Source: Lachnospiraceae bacterium (GTDB lineage Bacteria > Bacillota > Clostridia > Lachnospirales > Lachnospiraceae). From it: a stretch of 64,000 nt of DNA. Below, in pieces: positions 35,912 through 44,153 of this stretch; positions within the stretch are counted from its first letter, which is position 1; each line of letters begins with the position of its first letter. Made by a program: the position numbers and the translations under genes. The notes beneath the pieces are model-generated. The model was not told where the DNA came from, did not search any database, and worked only from the letters and a program-made list of their open reading frames with translations. The DNA lies in contig JAGBEO010000010.1 of the NCBI GenBank assembly GCA_017936885.1, forward strand, positions 62,001 through 126,000, written 5' to 3'.

Positions 35912-37060
35912 ATGGCAAACAGATTTGTATTGAATGAAACATCTTATCACGGAGCGGGGGCAATCCGTGAGATCGCTACGGAGGCACAGGGAAGAGGCTT
36001 TGCGAAAGCATTTGTGTGTTCCGATCCGGATTTGGTTAAATTCGGTGTGACAGCCAAGGTTCTGATTGTTTTGGATGAGGCCGGACTTGCTTATGAATTA
36101 TATTCCAACATTAAGCCCAATCCGACTATTGAAAACGTACAGACCGGTGTGGAAGCTTTTAAGAAATCGGGTGCTGATTATCTGGTTGCAATCGGCGGCG
36201 GTTCTTCCATGGATACAGCCAAAGCAATCGGTATTATCATTAACAATCCTGAATTCGAGGATGTAGTAAGTTTAGAGGGTGTTGCACCGACTAAGAATAA
36301 ATCCGTTCCGATTTTTGCAGTACCGACGACTGCGGGAACAGCAGCAGAGGTAACGATTAACTACGTTATCACGGATGCAGCCAAGAACCGTAAGATGGTA
36401 TGTGTTGATCCGAAGGATATTCCTGTAGTGGCATTTGTTGACCCCGAGATGATGTCCTCTATGCCGAAGGGCTTAACGGCAGCAACCGGAATGGATGCGC
36501 TGACCCATGCTATTGAAGGATACATAACCGCAGGCGCATGGGAATTATCCGATATGTTCCATTTGAAAGCAATAGAGATTATTTCCCGTTCCTTAAGAGG
36601 TGCGGTAGCTAATACACCGGAAGGAAGAGAAGACATGGCACTTGGACAGTATGTGGCAGGCATGGGCTTCTCCAATGTAGGTCTTGGCATCGTGCATTCC
36701 ATGGCACACCCACTCGGCGCTTTATATGATACACCTCATGGTATTGCGAATGCGATTATTCTTCCTACCGTTATGGAGTACAACGCAGAGGCAACCGGAG
36801 AGAAATACCGTGAAATCGCAAGAGCTATGGGCGTTGACGGTGTTGACGGCATGAGTCAGGAAGAGTACAGAAAGGCTGCCATCGATGCGGTTAAGAAATT
36901 ATCTCAGGATGTAGGTATTCCTGCTGACTTAAAGGAAATCGTGAAGAAGGAAGATATTCCGTTCCTCGCACAGTCTGCTTATGACGATGCCTGCAGACCG
37001 GGCAATCTGAAGGAGACAAGCGTAGAGGATATTACCAAGTTATATGAATCCTTAATCTAG
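35912..37060 (+). CDS. Iron-containing alcohol dehydrogenase, FucO-like
   Basis: 382 residues, group III metal-dependent alcohol dehydrogenase. NAD(P)-binding GGGSSMDTAKAIGI; iron ligands Asp and His in GMDALTHAIEG and two His in GIVHSMAHPLGALYDTPHG. It interconverts an aldehyde and an alcohol; the closest named subgroup appears to be lactaldehyde reductase (FucO), which makes 1,2-propanediol from fucose or rhamnose, but ethanol or 1,3-propanediol dehydrogenase cannot be excluded. ATG 35912 has AAAGGAG upstream; an earlier in-frame ATG (35867) lies inside the operator palindrome. Monocistronic. Confidence 0.9.
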   Translation: MANRFVLNETSYHGAGAIREIATEAQGRGFAKAFVCSDPDLVKFGVTAKVLIVLDEAGLAYELYSNIKPNPTIENVQTGVEAFKKSGADYLVAIGGGSSMDTAKAIGIIINNPEFEDVVSLEGVAPTKNKSVPIFAVPTTAGTAAEVTINYVITDAAKNRKMVCVDPKDIPVVAFVDPEMMSSMPKGLTAATGMDALTHAIEGYITAGAWELSDMFHLKAIEIISRSLRGAVANTPEGREDMALGQYVAGMGFSNVGLGIVHSMAHPLGALYDTPHGIANAIILPTVMEYNAEATGEKYREIARAMGVDGVDGMSQEEYRKAAIDAVKKLSQDVGIPADLKEIVKKEDIPFLAQSAYDDACRPGNLKETSVEDITKLYESLI

Positions 37061-37093
37061 TACAGAATAGCCTGATAAAGCAAACAGTACAGA

Positions 37094-37126
37094 AGTCCGG
37101 CATGTGTGAAAACATGCCGGGCTTTG
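37094..37126 (+). terminator. Terminator after alcohol dehydrogenase
   Basis: A stem formed by AAGTCCGGCATGT and ACATGCCGGGCTTT around a short GTGAAA loop, ending in TTTG. Confidence 0.75.
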
Positions 37127-37186
37127 TCAATTTGGCGCAAACTGCAATAAATGGATGCTTACAAGATGTCGGGAACAGGCAGTATC

Positions 37187-37215
37187 TTGACATACTTGTT
37201 TCTATGATTTAAAAT
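37187..37215 (+). promoter_or_regulatory. Sigma-A promoter of the ECF transporter leader
   Basis: TTGACA (37187-37192), exact 17-nt spacer, TAAAAT (37210-37215). Places the start near 37222, about 300 nt upstream of the ECF start codon. Confidence 0.75.
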
Positions 37216-37221
37216 GCATAT

Positions 37222-37522
37222 AATTGCTGGCAGAAGTCAGCGCCGGATGCCAAGCATCTGAATCTGTATTTTTGTGAGCGCGTAATAGATTGCAGGCTGA
37301 CAAAGATCTGATATGTTGAGAACATAGAAAGAACACATAGAAAAATAAAGAACAGAAACACAGTATTGCCAGGAAGGTAACCGGGGCACGAAGCCCTGCC
37401 GATTGCTTTGCTGGTTTCTTTATGTGTCGGGAAACCGTTCGAACCGGATTTTTAAGCAAGGGGCAGGCCAAGGCTCAAGAATCCGCTATGAAGTAAGAGA
37501 AAGAAAAGAGGTAATAGGAATT
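37222..37522 (+). ncRNA. Long structured leader, possible riboswitch of unknown class
   Basis: About 300 nt of untranslated leader between a good promoter and the ECF gene. Visible pairings include GTCAGC/GCTGAC (37236-37241 with about 37301-37306), ACACATA (about 37334) with TATGTGT (about 37421), GGGC/GCCC within GGGGCACGAAGCCCT, GGTTTC/GAAACC, and CCGTTCGAACCGG. I compared it by eye with TPP, FMN, cobalamin, THF, preQ1, lysine, SAM, GEMM and ykkC consensus cores and found no match. ECF vitamin transporters are often riboswitch-controlled, which is the basis of the suggestion. Confidence 0.4.
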
Positions 37523-38068
37523 ATGAAACAGACCAAAAATTTAGTATTATCGGCATTATTTATTGCGATCGGTATTATCCTGCCGTTTTTTACAGGGCAG
37601 ATACCGCAGATCGGCAGTATGCTCTGCCCTATGCACATTCCGGTCATATTATGCGGCTTTATCTGCGGCTGGCAGTATGGATTGGCAGTGGGATTTGTCA
37701 CACCGCTTCTGAGAAGTGTTATGTTTGGCATGCCGCCCATTATGCCCACAGCAACGGCGATGGCATTTGAACTGGCAGTGTACGGTGTGGTGACAGCGTT
37801 TCTCTACCGCAGGCTGCCGAAGAAGAATTCTTATTTGTATGTGAGCCTGATCGGCGCTATGCTTGCGGGACGCGTAGTGTGGGGACTTGTCAGCATTGTG
37901 CTGTACGGGATGACCGGTAAGAGTTTTACTTTCCGGATATTCTTATCGGGTGCTGTCCTCAATGCGATTCCGGGAATTATCCTGCAGATTGTTTTAATTC
38001 CTGTTATTATGATGGCCCTGAAAAAAGCGGGAGTATTGAATGCATATGCGGCAGAAGAAAGAAATTGA
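37523..38068 (+). CDS. ECF transporter S component (substrate unknown)
   Basis: 181 residues, six hydrophobic segments, matching the substrate-capture subunit of energy-coupling-factor vitamin transporters: MKQTKNLVLSALFIAIGIILPF at the N-terminus, PMHIPVILCGFICGWQYGLAVGFVTPLLRS, and PPIMPTATAMAFELAVYGVV. It works with a shared EcfAAT module encoded elsewhere. ATG 37523 follows GAGGTAATAGGAATT. The next gene, a P-loop kinase, overlaps it by 29 nt, so the imported compound may be phosphorylated by that kinase. The 300-nt leader probably regulates it. Confidence 0.82.
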   Translation: MKQTKNLVLSALFIAIGIILPFFTGQIPQIGSMLCPMHIPVILCGFICGWQYGLAVGFVTPLLRSVMFGMPPIMPTATAMAFELAVYGVVTAFLYRRLPKKNSYLYVSLIGAMLAGRVVWGLVSIVLYGMTGKSFTFRIFLSGAVLNAIPGIILQIVLIPVIMMALKKAGVLNAYAAEERN

Positions 38069-38696
38069 GGAGATTCTGCGCAGGCGGAAAAAGACGGAGC
38101 CGCCTGAACAGATGACGGATATGATATATTCTCTCTGTTGTGTTATTGACAGTCTGCTATGGGAACGGGACAAGGAACAGCGTAAAGTCAATATTGCTAT
38201 TGACGGTCCCTGCGGCGGCGGTAAGAGCACGCTCGGAGCGGTTTTGCAGGAAGTGTATGACTGCAATCTGTTCCACATGGACGACTTTTTCCTGAGGGTG
38301 GAGCAGAGAACACCCATGCGCTATCGGGAGCCTGGCGGCAATGTGGATTATGAGAGGTTTAAGGCAGAGGTATTGGATCATTTGTCGGATACGGAAGGGA
38401 TAGCGTACCGAAGATTTGACTGCGGTACCATGAGCATGGAAGAAAGCCGGAGAGTCCCCTGCAATAGACTGAATATTATAGAAGGATCTTATAGCTGCCA
38501 TCCCTATTTCGGCGAAGTCTATGCTTTACGTATTTTCGTGGATATCGATCCTGACAGACAGCGGGAGCGTATTATTGCCCGCAGCGGGGAAGGGATGTGG
38601 GGACGTTTCGAAGCAGAGTGGATTCCTATGGAACATAAGTATTTTGATACCTTCAGGATTCGTGAGAAGTGCAGAGATGTGCGGATGAATCTGTAA
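38040..38696 (+). CDS. P-loop kinase related to uridine kinase
   Basis: 218 residues, cytoplasmic. Walker A GPCGGGKST near residue 55, then NLFHMDDFFLRVEQRTPMRYREPGGNVDYERF, the DD-containing substrate segment of the uridine kinase/phosphoribulokinase group, and IIEGSYSCHPYFGEVYALRIFVDIDPDRQRERI with a Walker-B-like strand and lid arginines. It overlaps the ECF gene by 29 nt and has its own GGGAG site. The substrate is not evident; a nucleoside or vitamin delivered by the ECF transporter is the natural hypothesis. No terminator is obvious downstream. Confidence 0.78.
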   Translation: MHMRQKKEIEEILRRRKKTEPPEQMTDMIYSLCCVIDSLLWERDKEQRKVNIAIDGPCGGGKSTLGAVLQEVYDCNLFHMDDFFLRVEQRTPMRYREPGGNVDYERFKAEVLDHLSDTEGIAYRRFDCGTMSMEESRRVPCNRLNIIEGSYSCHPYFGEVYALRIFVDIDPDRQRERIIARSGEGMWGRFEAEWIPMEHKYFDTFRIREKCRDVRMNL

Positions 38697-38845
38697 GAGA
38701 AGACAAGCAGGCAGTTGGTATTAAAGCTGTAAGCAGTATATACACAGGTACATCTGCCGGTAAGAATATATACAGAATAAGATGTTATCAGAAGAGCACA
38801 TTAGAATTGGCAGACATAGGAGAATAGATAAAGCGGAGTCCGCGC

Positions 38846-39250
38846 TTACAGCATGGACTCTATTTTATCTATTGCAAGTTTAATATACTCGCTCATGGGA
38901 GCTTCCCCGCATCCGGCAACAAAGTGGTTGCAGCGGTTGGTGGGAATCAGCACCTTGAACGCTTTGCTGGCACCCACTGCAACAGCAATCGCCGGGGTAA
39001 TCTCCCCCAACAGTGCATTGGCGAAGACGATGCCGATGGGGCCGATGATGATATCCGAATCGGCCGCGTTGACGATGGCGGCATTTTCACCGGTAGCGCC
39101 GTATTCCGCTCCAGCTTTCAGCATGGCGGAAGTGGCGATGCTGTTGGTGCCGATGGCATATAATTCTAATTCCTTATGTTTTTCTTTTAATTGTTCTATG
39201 ATGGTTCTGCCGATGCGGCCGCCCTGACCGTCTATGATTGTGATCTTCAT
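38846..39250 (-). CDS. DUF3842-like conserved protein
   Basis: 134 residues, start behind AGAAAGGAAATCC on the minus strand. The N-terminus MKITIIDGQGGRIGRTIIEQL looks like a Rossmann nucleotide-binding turn (G-x-G-G-x-I-G), and the rest (AIVNAADSDIIIGPIGIVFANALLGEITPAIAVAVGAS; IPTNRCNHFVAGCGE) matches what I recall as DUF3842, a small Firmicutes family of unknown function. It has two cysteines near the C-terminus, RCNHFVAGC. It converges with the kinase gene and stands alone. Confidence 0.72.
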   Translation of the reverse strand: MKITIIDGQGGRIGRTIIEQLKEKHKELELYAIGTNSIATSAMLKAGAEYGATGENAAIVNAADSDIIIGPIGIVFANALLGEITPAIAVAVGASKAFKVLIPTNRCNHFVAGCGEAPMSEYIKLAIDKIESML

Positions 39251-39523
39251 GTGGATTTCCTTTCTGATTTCATGTTTTTTAGGCTAAAAGCATGTGATTG
39301 TTTAAAACTGCCCTCTACAGCGTAAACTGTATGAAACGGCAGCAGTGCTGTCGATGCTGTACATTCCGCCGCGTTTACGAATTGTTACCATTAAATCATA
39401 TTGCTTCTGTGTGTGCAAGATAAATCCCCTTTTTTTGCCGGTAAATTCCTCCCCTAAGTTATAAGAAGCATTCTTTTGTGCAAAATACATAATTATAGAA
39501 ATTCCATTTTGTCAAAAACAACA

Positions 39524-39577
39524 TTGACATCTTCTGTGCAATTTGTTATTCTAAACACATGAACAACCGATTGCGCA
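39524..39577 (+). promoter_or_regulatory. Sigma-A promoter and LacI-type operator (copy 2) of the GH53 unit
   Basis: TTGACA (39524-39529), exact 17-nt spacer, TATTCT (39547-39552), start point expected near 39559. CAACCGATTGCGCA at 39564-39577 lies just inside the transcript, an ideal repressor position, and is identical to the site at 34700-34713 next to the LacI gene at 34811. The rest of the 419-nt gap back to 39250 is AT-rich and holds no convincing gene. Confidence 0.7.
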
Positions 39578-39669
39578 AAGTAAAAATGACTAATGCCATA
39601 GCATTTAGCTTAGGCGCAGCAGGAAATAGAAATCATATTCAATCATTTAAAACAATGGAGGGCACGGGA

Positions 39670-41508
39670 ATGGATAAGTTTATCGTTAACATCATCCATC
39701 GTCCGGAGATGGTACCTGAGTACGCAGAGAAGGTTACCGGACACGGCAAAGAAGAAGATATCGGAAGAAAGGAACTTCTGACAGAGTCTCTTGATATCTT
39801 CAAGACACAGCAGTCTATCGCACACAAGAACGGTCTTAAGACCACGATTCAGATGACATATGCTTCACTTTTTAATGATGAGGCAGTAGCGCTTGCTAAG
39901 GAAGACCATGAGAAATACGGTGACGAGATCGCATTATCCTTACTGGGGCTCCCTTGCGAAGAGTTCCGTGAGAAATACAAGACGAAGGATTTCTGTATCT
40001 GGATGTTTTCCATGGAAGACAAGAAATCTATCGTAGATGATGTGTTCGGCAAGTTTAAAGACAGATTCGGCTTCTATCCGGAATCTACAGGTTCCTATTA
40101 TTTGGATGCTGATCTTGTAAATTATATCAAAGAAAAATATCCGATGGTAAAATGTGCCGTTGCAACCTGCTGGGAGGAAGGCCCTAAAGCTTACCATACC
40201 TGCAATAATTCCTGGTACACCTTCATGGACGGCGGCCCATGGGCACCATGGATTCCGAGTAAACAGAATGTTCATGCTCCTGCAGCCAATGAGGCAGAGG
40301 ATTCCGGTATTGTAGCGATCCCTCACTTATCCCGTGACCTGATCGCATGTTATGACGGCAACGGTTCTAACTTCGGTACCCATCCGCAGAATGTACTGCG
40401 CAGTATGTGTTATGACTCTAAGACATGGGAGTACCCTTATATGTACAACCTGATCGATCAGTTCCGGTCTCTGGCTAAGTACAATAACGGTTATGCATAC
40501 AATATGATGTTCGTAGGACCCGGCTGGATGAATAAGATGGGACGCTGGGAAGCTCCTTATGAGCTGCTTTTAAAATCCTATGAGGACGGCATGGCTTACT
40601 ACGGTAAGTTAAAGAAGGAAGGTCTGTTAGATGACATGACTATGGCTGAGTTTGCAGATTACTTCCGTGCACACAGAACCTTCACAGAACCGGAATGCGC
40701 TCTTTGGAGAGATATCTTATACGGATCTGATAAGCAGTTGTTCTGGTATTGCGATCCTTACATGAGAGTCTGCGCTAACATGGATCAGGGCGGTGCCATC
40801 GTAGACCTTCGTCCTTACGCAGCGAAATTAGAGTGGCCGGTAGGTATCGGTACGAAGCATGTAACAGATGCCTCCTATCCGTTCTTAATTCAGGAGAAAT
40901 ACAGAGCCGGATATTTCACACACTATGCCGGTGAAGGTACGGTAAGAAGTGCGAAATTGGTACACAACGGTGAGGAAGTAGACCTGTGCCTGTGCAGAAC
41001 CAAAGCACATTTCTCACAGGAAGGCAATACAAGAATCCTTACACTGGACCCTGTAGACATCGAGTTCTATGATTTAACAGTCAAATTACAGACTAAGATG
41101 TACTTCGAGGAAGGCAGTTCCAATATCAAGATTGAGAGAACCGTTTTAGAGATGAGTGATCCTGCGGCAGAAGTAGAAATCAACGAATACATGGTAGCCT
41201 GCTACGGTACCACAGAGTATTCTGAGGATATGAGCAATATAAAATTATCCGTAACAGACGGTACGAACACAGAGAAGATCGACTATGCATATAAGTGCCG
41301 TGAGGCACAGATGCCGGGTGCAACAGAGGCAGTAGCGGTTGTTCCTGAGATCGAGACAAGAGTATCCATAAGCTGTGAGAAGAAAGATGCGGTAGGTTAC
41401 ATCAAGGAAGGTTATGCGTTCTCACCGATGTTCACATTAGGTTACACAACCAAGTTAAAAGATAAGGAGGTATTTGCAACATGGCTCAATCTGGCAAAGG
41501 CAAATTAA
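39670..41508 (+). CDS. Uncharacterised 612-residue protein of the galactan locus
   Basis: Start ATG 39670 has GGAGGG seven bases upstream; an earlier in-frame ATG (39559) overlaps the operator. No signal peptide or membrane segment, so cytoplasmic. The N-terminal ~370 residues look like a barrel, with TIQMTYASLFNDEAVALA, KYGDEIALSLLG and FGFYPESTGSYYLDADLVNYIKEKYP recalling polysaccharide-deacetylase or GH57-like folds; Trp/Tyr-rich stretches (NSWYTFMDGGPWAPWIP) suggest sugar binding. The C-terminal ~240 residues are beta-rich. I may recall related proteins under DUF3863/DUF3864, but not with certainty. Cotranscribed with a zinc-ribbon gene and GH53, so a role in galactan-fragment metabolism is inferred. 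Confidence 0.65.
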   Translation: MDKFIVNIIHRPEMVPEYAEKVTGHGKEEDIGRKELLTESLDIFKTQQSIAHKNGLKTTIQMTYASLFNDEAVALAKEDHEKYGDEIALSLLGLPCEEFREKYKTKDFCIWMFSMEDKKSIVDDVFGKFKDRFGFYPESTGSYYLDADLVNYIKEKYPMVKCAVATCWEEGPKAYHTCNNSWYTFMDGGPWAPWIPSKQNVHAPAANEAEDSGIVAIPHLSRDLIACYDGNGSNFGTHPQNVLRSMCYDSKTWEYPYMYNLIDQFRSLAKYNNGYAYNMMFVGPGWMNKMGRWEAPYELLLKSYEDGMAYYGKLKKEGLLDDMTMAEFADYFRAHRTFTEPECALWRDILYGSDKQLFWYCDPYMRVCANMDQGGAIVDLRPYAAKLEWPVGIGTKHVTDASYPFLIQEKYRAGYFTHYAGEGTVRSAKLVHNGEEVDLCLCRTKAHFSQEGNTRILTLDPVDIEFYDLTVKLQTKMYFEEGSSNIKIERTVLEMSDPAAEVEINEYMVACYGTTEYSEDMSNIKLSVTDGTNTEKIDYAYKCREAQMPGATEAVAVVPEIETRVSISCEKKDAVGYIKEGYAFSPMFTLGYTTKLKDKEVFATWLNLAKAN

Positions 41509-41699
41509 ATTACAGATGTCCCTCCTGCTTTATGAGAGACTTAGATATTGATATGTTCTATGACAAGGACAAGAAGGAATACCACTGCATCCGCTGTCAG
41601 TATGTAGGATCAGAGGAAGACGTGCTGGAGAAAAACGAATTAGTACGTTTCCGTTACAAAGCAGCAATGAAACGCTTTACAAAATTTGATTTCGACTGA
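41481..41699 (+). CDS. Small zinc-ribbon protein
   Basis: 72 residues. It overlaps the end of the preceding gene by 28 nt and has AAGGAGG ten bases before ATG 41481, so it is translationally coupled. One C4 zinc ribbon: CPSC (about 14-17) and CIRC (about 36-39), then a basic helix-like tail RFRYKAAMKRFTKFDFD. No known enzyme motif. GH53 follows after 16 nt. Confidence 0.75.
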   Translation: MAQSGKGKLNYRCPSCFMRDLDIDMFYDKDKKEYHCIRCQYVGSEEDVLEKNELVRFRYKAAMKRFTKFDFD

Positions 41700-41715
41700 T
41701 TAAGGAGACACCACC

Positions 41716-42822
41716 ATGAAATACATGAAAGGTATGGATCTCTCCACCTTGAAAGAGGTGGAGAGCCTTGGCGGTAAATTCTACGATCACGGCGTAGAAA
41801 AGGATGTCTTTGATATCCTGAAAAGTTATGATGTGAATGCTGTCCGCCTCCGTTTGTGGAATGATCCGTATACGGAAGACGGTGTTCCTTACGGGGCAGG
41901 AACCAATGACCTGCCCACTACGATTGAGCTTACGAAGCGTGCACTGGATCATGATATGGAAGTATTGTTAGATTTTCATTACAGTGATTTTTGGGCTGAT
42001 CCGGGCAAACAGCGCGTGCCGAAAGCCTGGCGAGGAATGAATGTAGACGAATTGGAGCAGGCGGTTTATGATTTTACAGTAGACACCCTGAAAGCCATGA
42101 AAGAGGCTGATGCGTTCCCGACACTGGTTCAGGTAGGAAATGAACTGACTAACGGTACGCTTTGGCCCTTAGGTAAGAAGCCTGAGTATGATAATCTGGC
42201 ACGTTTTATCAGTGCGGGAATCCGCGGTGTCAAGGCAGTGGATGCTAAGATGCCTATTATGATCCATCTGGATAACGGCGGCAACAATGAAATGTACCGT
42301 GACTGGTTTGATCATTATATAGAGCGGGGGGAGGATTTCGATATCATCGGCTTATCCTATTATCCGTTCTGGCATGGTTCTTTGGATGACTTGAAGAATA
42401 ATATGAATGATCTGGCGGTCCGTTACGGTAAGGAACTGATGATTGCAGAGGTTTCCATGGGATTTACCATGGAAGATTATGCGGAGTATGAGAAATTAGG
42501 ACCTGACGAGCGTAAAGGTTATGCGACGAAGCCTGAGCTTGCGGCGAAGGTACCGTTTCCGATGACGAAAGAAGGTCAGAAGGATTTCTTGCAGGCATTA
42601 TTCGATGTGATTAAGCAGGTACCTGACGGTAAAGGCAAAGGCTATTTTTACTGGGAGCCTGCGTGGATTCCGGTACCCGGTTCCGGCTGGGCGACAGAGG
42701 GAGCCTTAGCTTATATCGAAGAAAAAGGCCCCTGCGGCAATGAATGGGCGAACCAGGCACTGTTTGATTATGACGGAAATGCACTTCCGGCATTGGAACT
42801 TATCAGGGATTACAAACCTTGA
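41716..42822 (+). CDS. GH53 endo-beta-1,4-galactanase, cytoplasmic form
   Basis: 368 residues. GH53 TIM barrel with MKGMDLSTLKEVE, VRLRLWNDPY, LLDFHYSDFWADPGKQ, acid/base Glu143 in VQVGNELTNG and nucleophile Glu245 in LMIAEVSMG. It cuts beta-1,4-galactan chains of type I arabinogalactan. Most GH53 enzymes are secreted; this one starts directly at the catalytic domain with no signal peptide, so it should act on imported oligosaccharides. It is the third gene of the unit starting at 39670 and converges with a LacI gene 18 bp downstream. Confidence 0.94.
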   Translation: MKYMKGMDLSTLKEVESLGGKFYDHGVEKDVFDILKSYDVNAVRLRLWNDPYTEDGVPYGAGTNDLPTTIELTKRALDHDMEVLLDFHYSDFWADPGKQRVPKAWRGMNVDELEQAVYDFTVDTLKAMKEADAFPTLVQVGNELTNGTLWPLGKKPEYDNLARFISAGIRGVKAVDAKMPIMIHLDNGGNNEMYRDWFDHYIERGEDFDIIGLSYYPFWHGSLDDLKNNMNDLAVRYGKELMIAEVSMGFTMEDYAEYEKLGPDERKGYATKPELAAKVPFPMTKEGQKDFLQALFDVIKQVPDGKGKGYFYWEPAWIPVPGSGWATEGALAYIEEKGPCGNEWANQALFDYDGNALPALELIRDYKP

Positions 42823-42840
42823 CAGATATACAGATCGCTT

Positions 42841-43836
42841 CTAAGAAAACGCTTTGGCGGTTGATTTTCGAAGGATCAATTGCGGGCGAAGCATAGTCTT
42901 ACTGATGGACACGTGATTGATGAGGGAATGCAGGGTATAGAATCCCGATTTCCCAAGCTCAATCCGATCCTGACGGACGGTAGTAAGCGGCGGGTTGAGC
43001 TTGGTAGAAAGCGGAATATCATCGAAACCGATGACGCTGATATCCTCCGGTACCCGGTAGCCCCGCAGTTTGCATTCCGTGATTACACCGGATGCGATCA
43101 GATCGTTGCCGCATAGGATTGCACTAATGCCCATGGAGAGCAGATTGCCTACGTGATCTTTGGCGGAATCTGCCACATAATAGCCGTAGGGCATGGTAGC
43201 CTCACTGAAAGGCAGATCGTGTGCAGTCATGCTGTCGATATAAGCCTGTCGGCGCTGTTCGGAAATCATAGAGTTGGCGGAACCGTTGAGCAGAGCGATA
43301 CGGCGATGTCCAAGCTCCATCAGATGCACGATTGCATCGTCGATTCCCTCGAAGCTGTCAGTGCCGATATAACCCACATAGGGATTTTTCTTGATATAGT
43401 TATCAAATAGAACAGTTGGGATGTTAGTGGTGATGAACTGTTTCATCCACTCATCCTGAAGAGCAAAGCCTACCATGAAGGCACCTACGTATCCGTTTTT
43501 CAGCATATGGGTATCGTATTTTTCTGTGGATTGGAAAGATGGTGTAACAGGAAGAACTGTAACATCGTAGTTTTCGCGGAAAGCTACCTGACGGAAGCCG
43601 AGGATGATGTCATAGCCGAATTGTTCCGGTGTTTCATAGTCCATATTTTCCACGAAGATACAGAGTTTTCTGCGATCCTTGCCGCGCATTTGCTTGGTGG
43701 TGTAACCCATTTCCACAGCAGTGTCCAGTACTGACTGACGCAAGTGTTCGCTGATGTCGCTGGCGCCGTTTAAGCCTTTAGATACTGTGCTAACTGATAT
43801 GCCGAGCTTGTTGGCGATGTCTTTGATGGTAGCCAT
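42841..43836 (-). CDS. LacI-family transcriptional regulator (transporter side)
   Basis: 331 residues. HTH MATIKDIANKLGISVSTVSKGLNGASDISEHLRQSVLDTAVEMGY, then an effector-binding domain (LCIFVENMDYETPEQFGYDIILGFRQVAFRENYDVTVLPV; GYVGAFMVGF; VISVIGFDDIPLS-type ending with DISVIGFDDIPLSTKLNPPLTTVRQD). Ribosome binding site GGAGGAAATT. It is divergent from the binding-protein gene at 44312 and likely controls that transporter; its sugar ligand is unknown. It is not closely similar to the LacI protein at 34811. Confidence 0.93.
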   Translation of the reverse strand: MATIKDIANKLGISVSTVSKGLNGASDISEHLRQSVLDTAVEMGYTTKQMRGKDRRKLCIFVENMDYETPEQFGYDIILGFRQVAFRENYDVTVLPVTPSFQSTEKYDTHMLKNGYVGAFMVGFALQDEWMKQFITTNIPTVLFDNYIKKNPYVGYIGTDSFEGIDDAIVHLMELGHRRIALLNGSANSMISEQRRQAYIDSMTAHDLPFSEATMPYGYYVADSAKDHVGNLLSMGISAILCGNDLIASGVITECKLRGYRVPEDISVIGFDDIPLSTKLNPPLTTVRQDRIELGKSGFYTLHSLINHVSISKTMLRPQLILRKSTAKAFS

Positions 43837-43849
43837 AATTTCCTCCGTT

Positions 43850-43863
43850 TCGAAGCGTTTTCA
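43850..43863. promoter_or_regulatory. cre-like site upstream of LacI gene
   Basis: On the minus strand TGAAAACGCTTCGA, one mismatch from the CcpA catabolite-responsive consensus TGNAANCGNTNNCA. It sits directly before the LacI ribosome binding site, so it could equally be the regulator's own operator. Confidence 0.4.
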
Positions 43864-44051
43864 CCGACTTTCTAAGTGACAGAAACGCAATAAATCGATT
43901 GGTATAAGAGTAAGCATAAAAGAAAAATCGGTAGAATGCAAGGGAAGGATATTAATTTTCGAAAGATTTCGCAAATTTGTAATTTTTATACAAAATAGCA
44001 TAAAAAAAACAGTTGATAATGGCAAAACACCTAAGAAAAACGATTTCCGTA

Positions 44052-44081
44052 TTGACAATGCACATATTTGAGTGGTAAATT
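44052..44081 (+). promoter_or_regulatory. Promoter of the sugar transporter operon
   Basis: TTGACA (44052-44057), 18-nt spacer, TAAATT (44076-44081). Around the expected start lies GTATCAGATAC (44083-44093), a perfect palindrome suited to repressor binding. Confidence 0.6.
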
Positions 44082-44153
44082 TGTATCAGATACGAAAGTT
44101 TACGAAAATGGAAATCAGAATCAGGACAGGCGTGCCGGTTTTTTCGGACGGCG

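Noticed and set aside
37222..37522. Known riboswitch (TPP, FMN, cobalamin, THF, preQ1, SAM, lysine, GEMM, ykkC)
   Set aside because: None of the conserved cores could be found by eye; kept only as a structured leader of unknown class.
39302..39490. 62-codon frame on the minus strand between the DUF3842-like gene and the GH53-unit promoter
   Set aside because: No good ribosome binding site, low-complexity AT-rich codons and no recognisable motif; probably chance.
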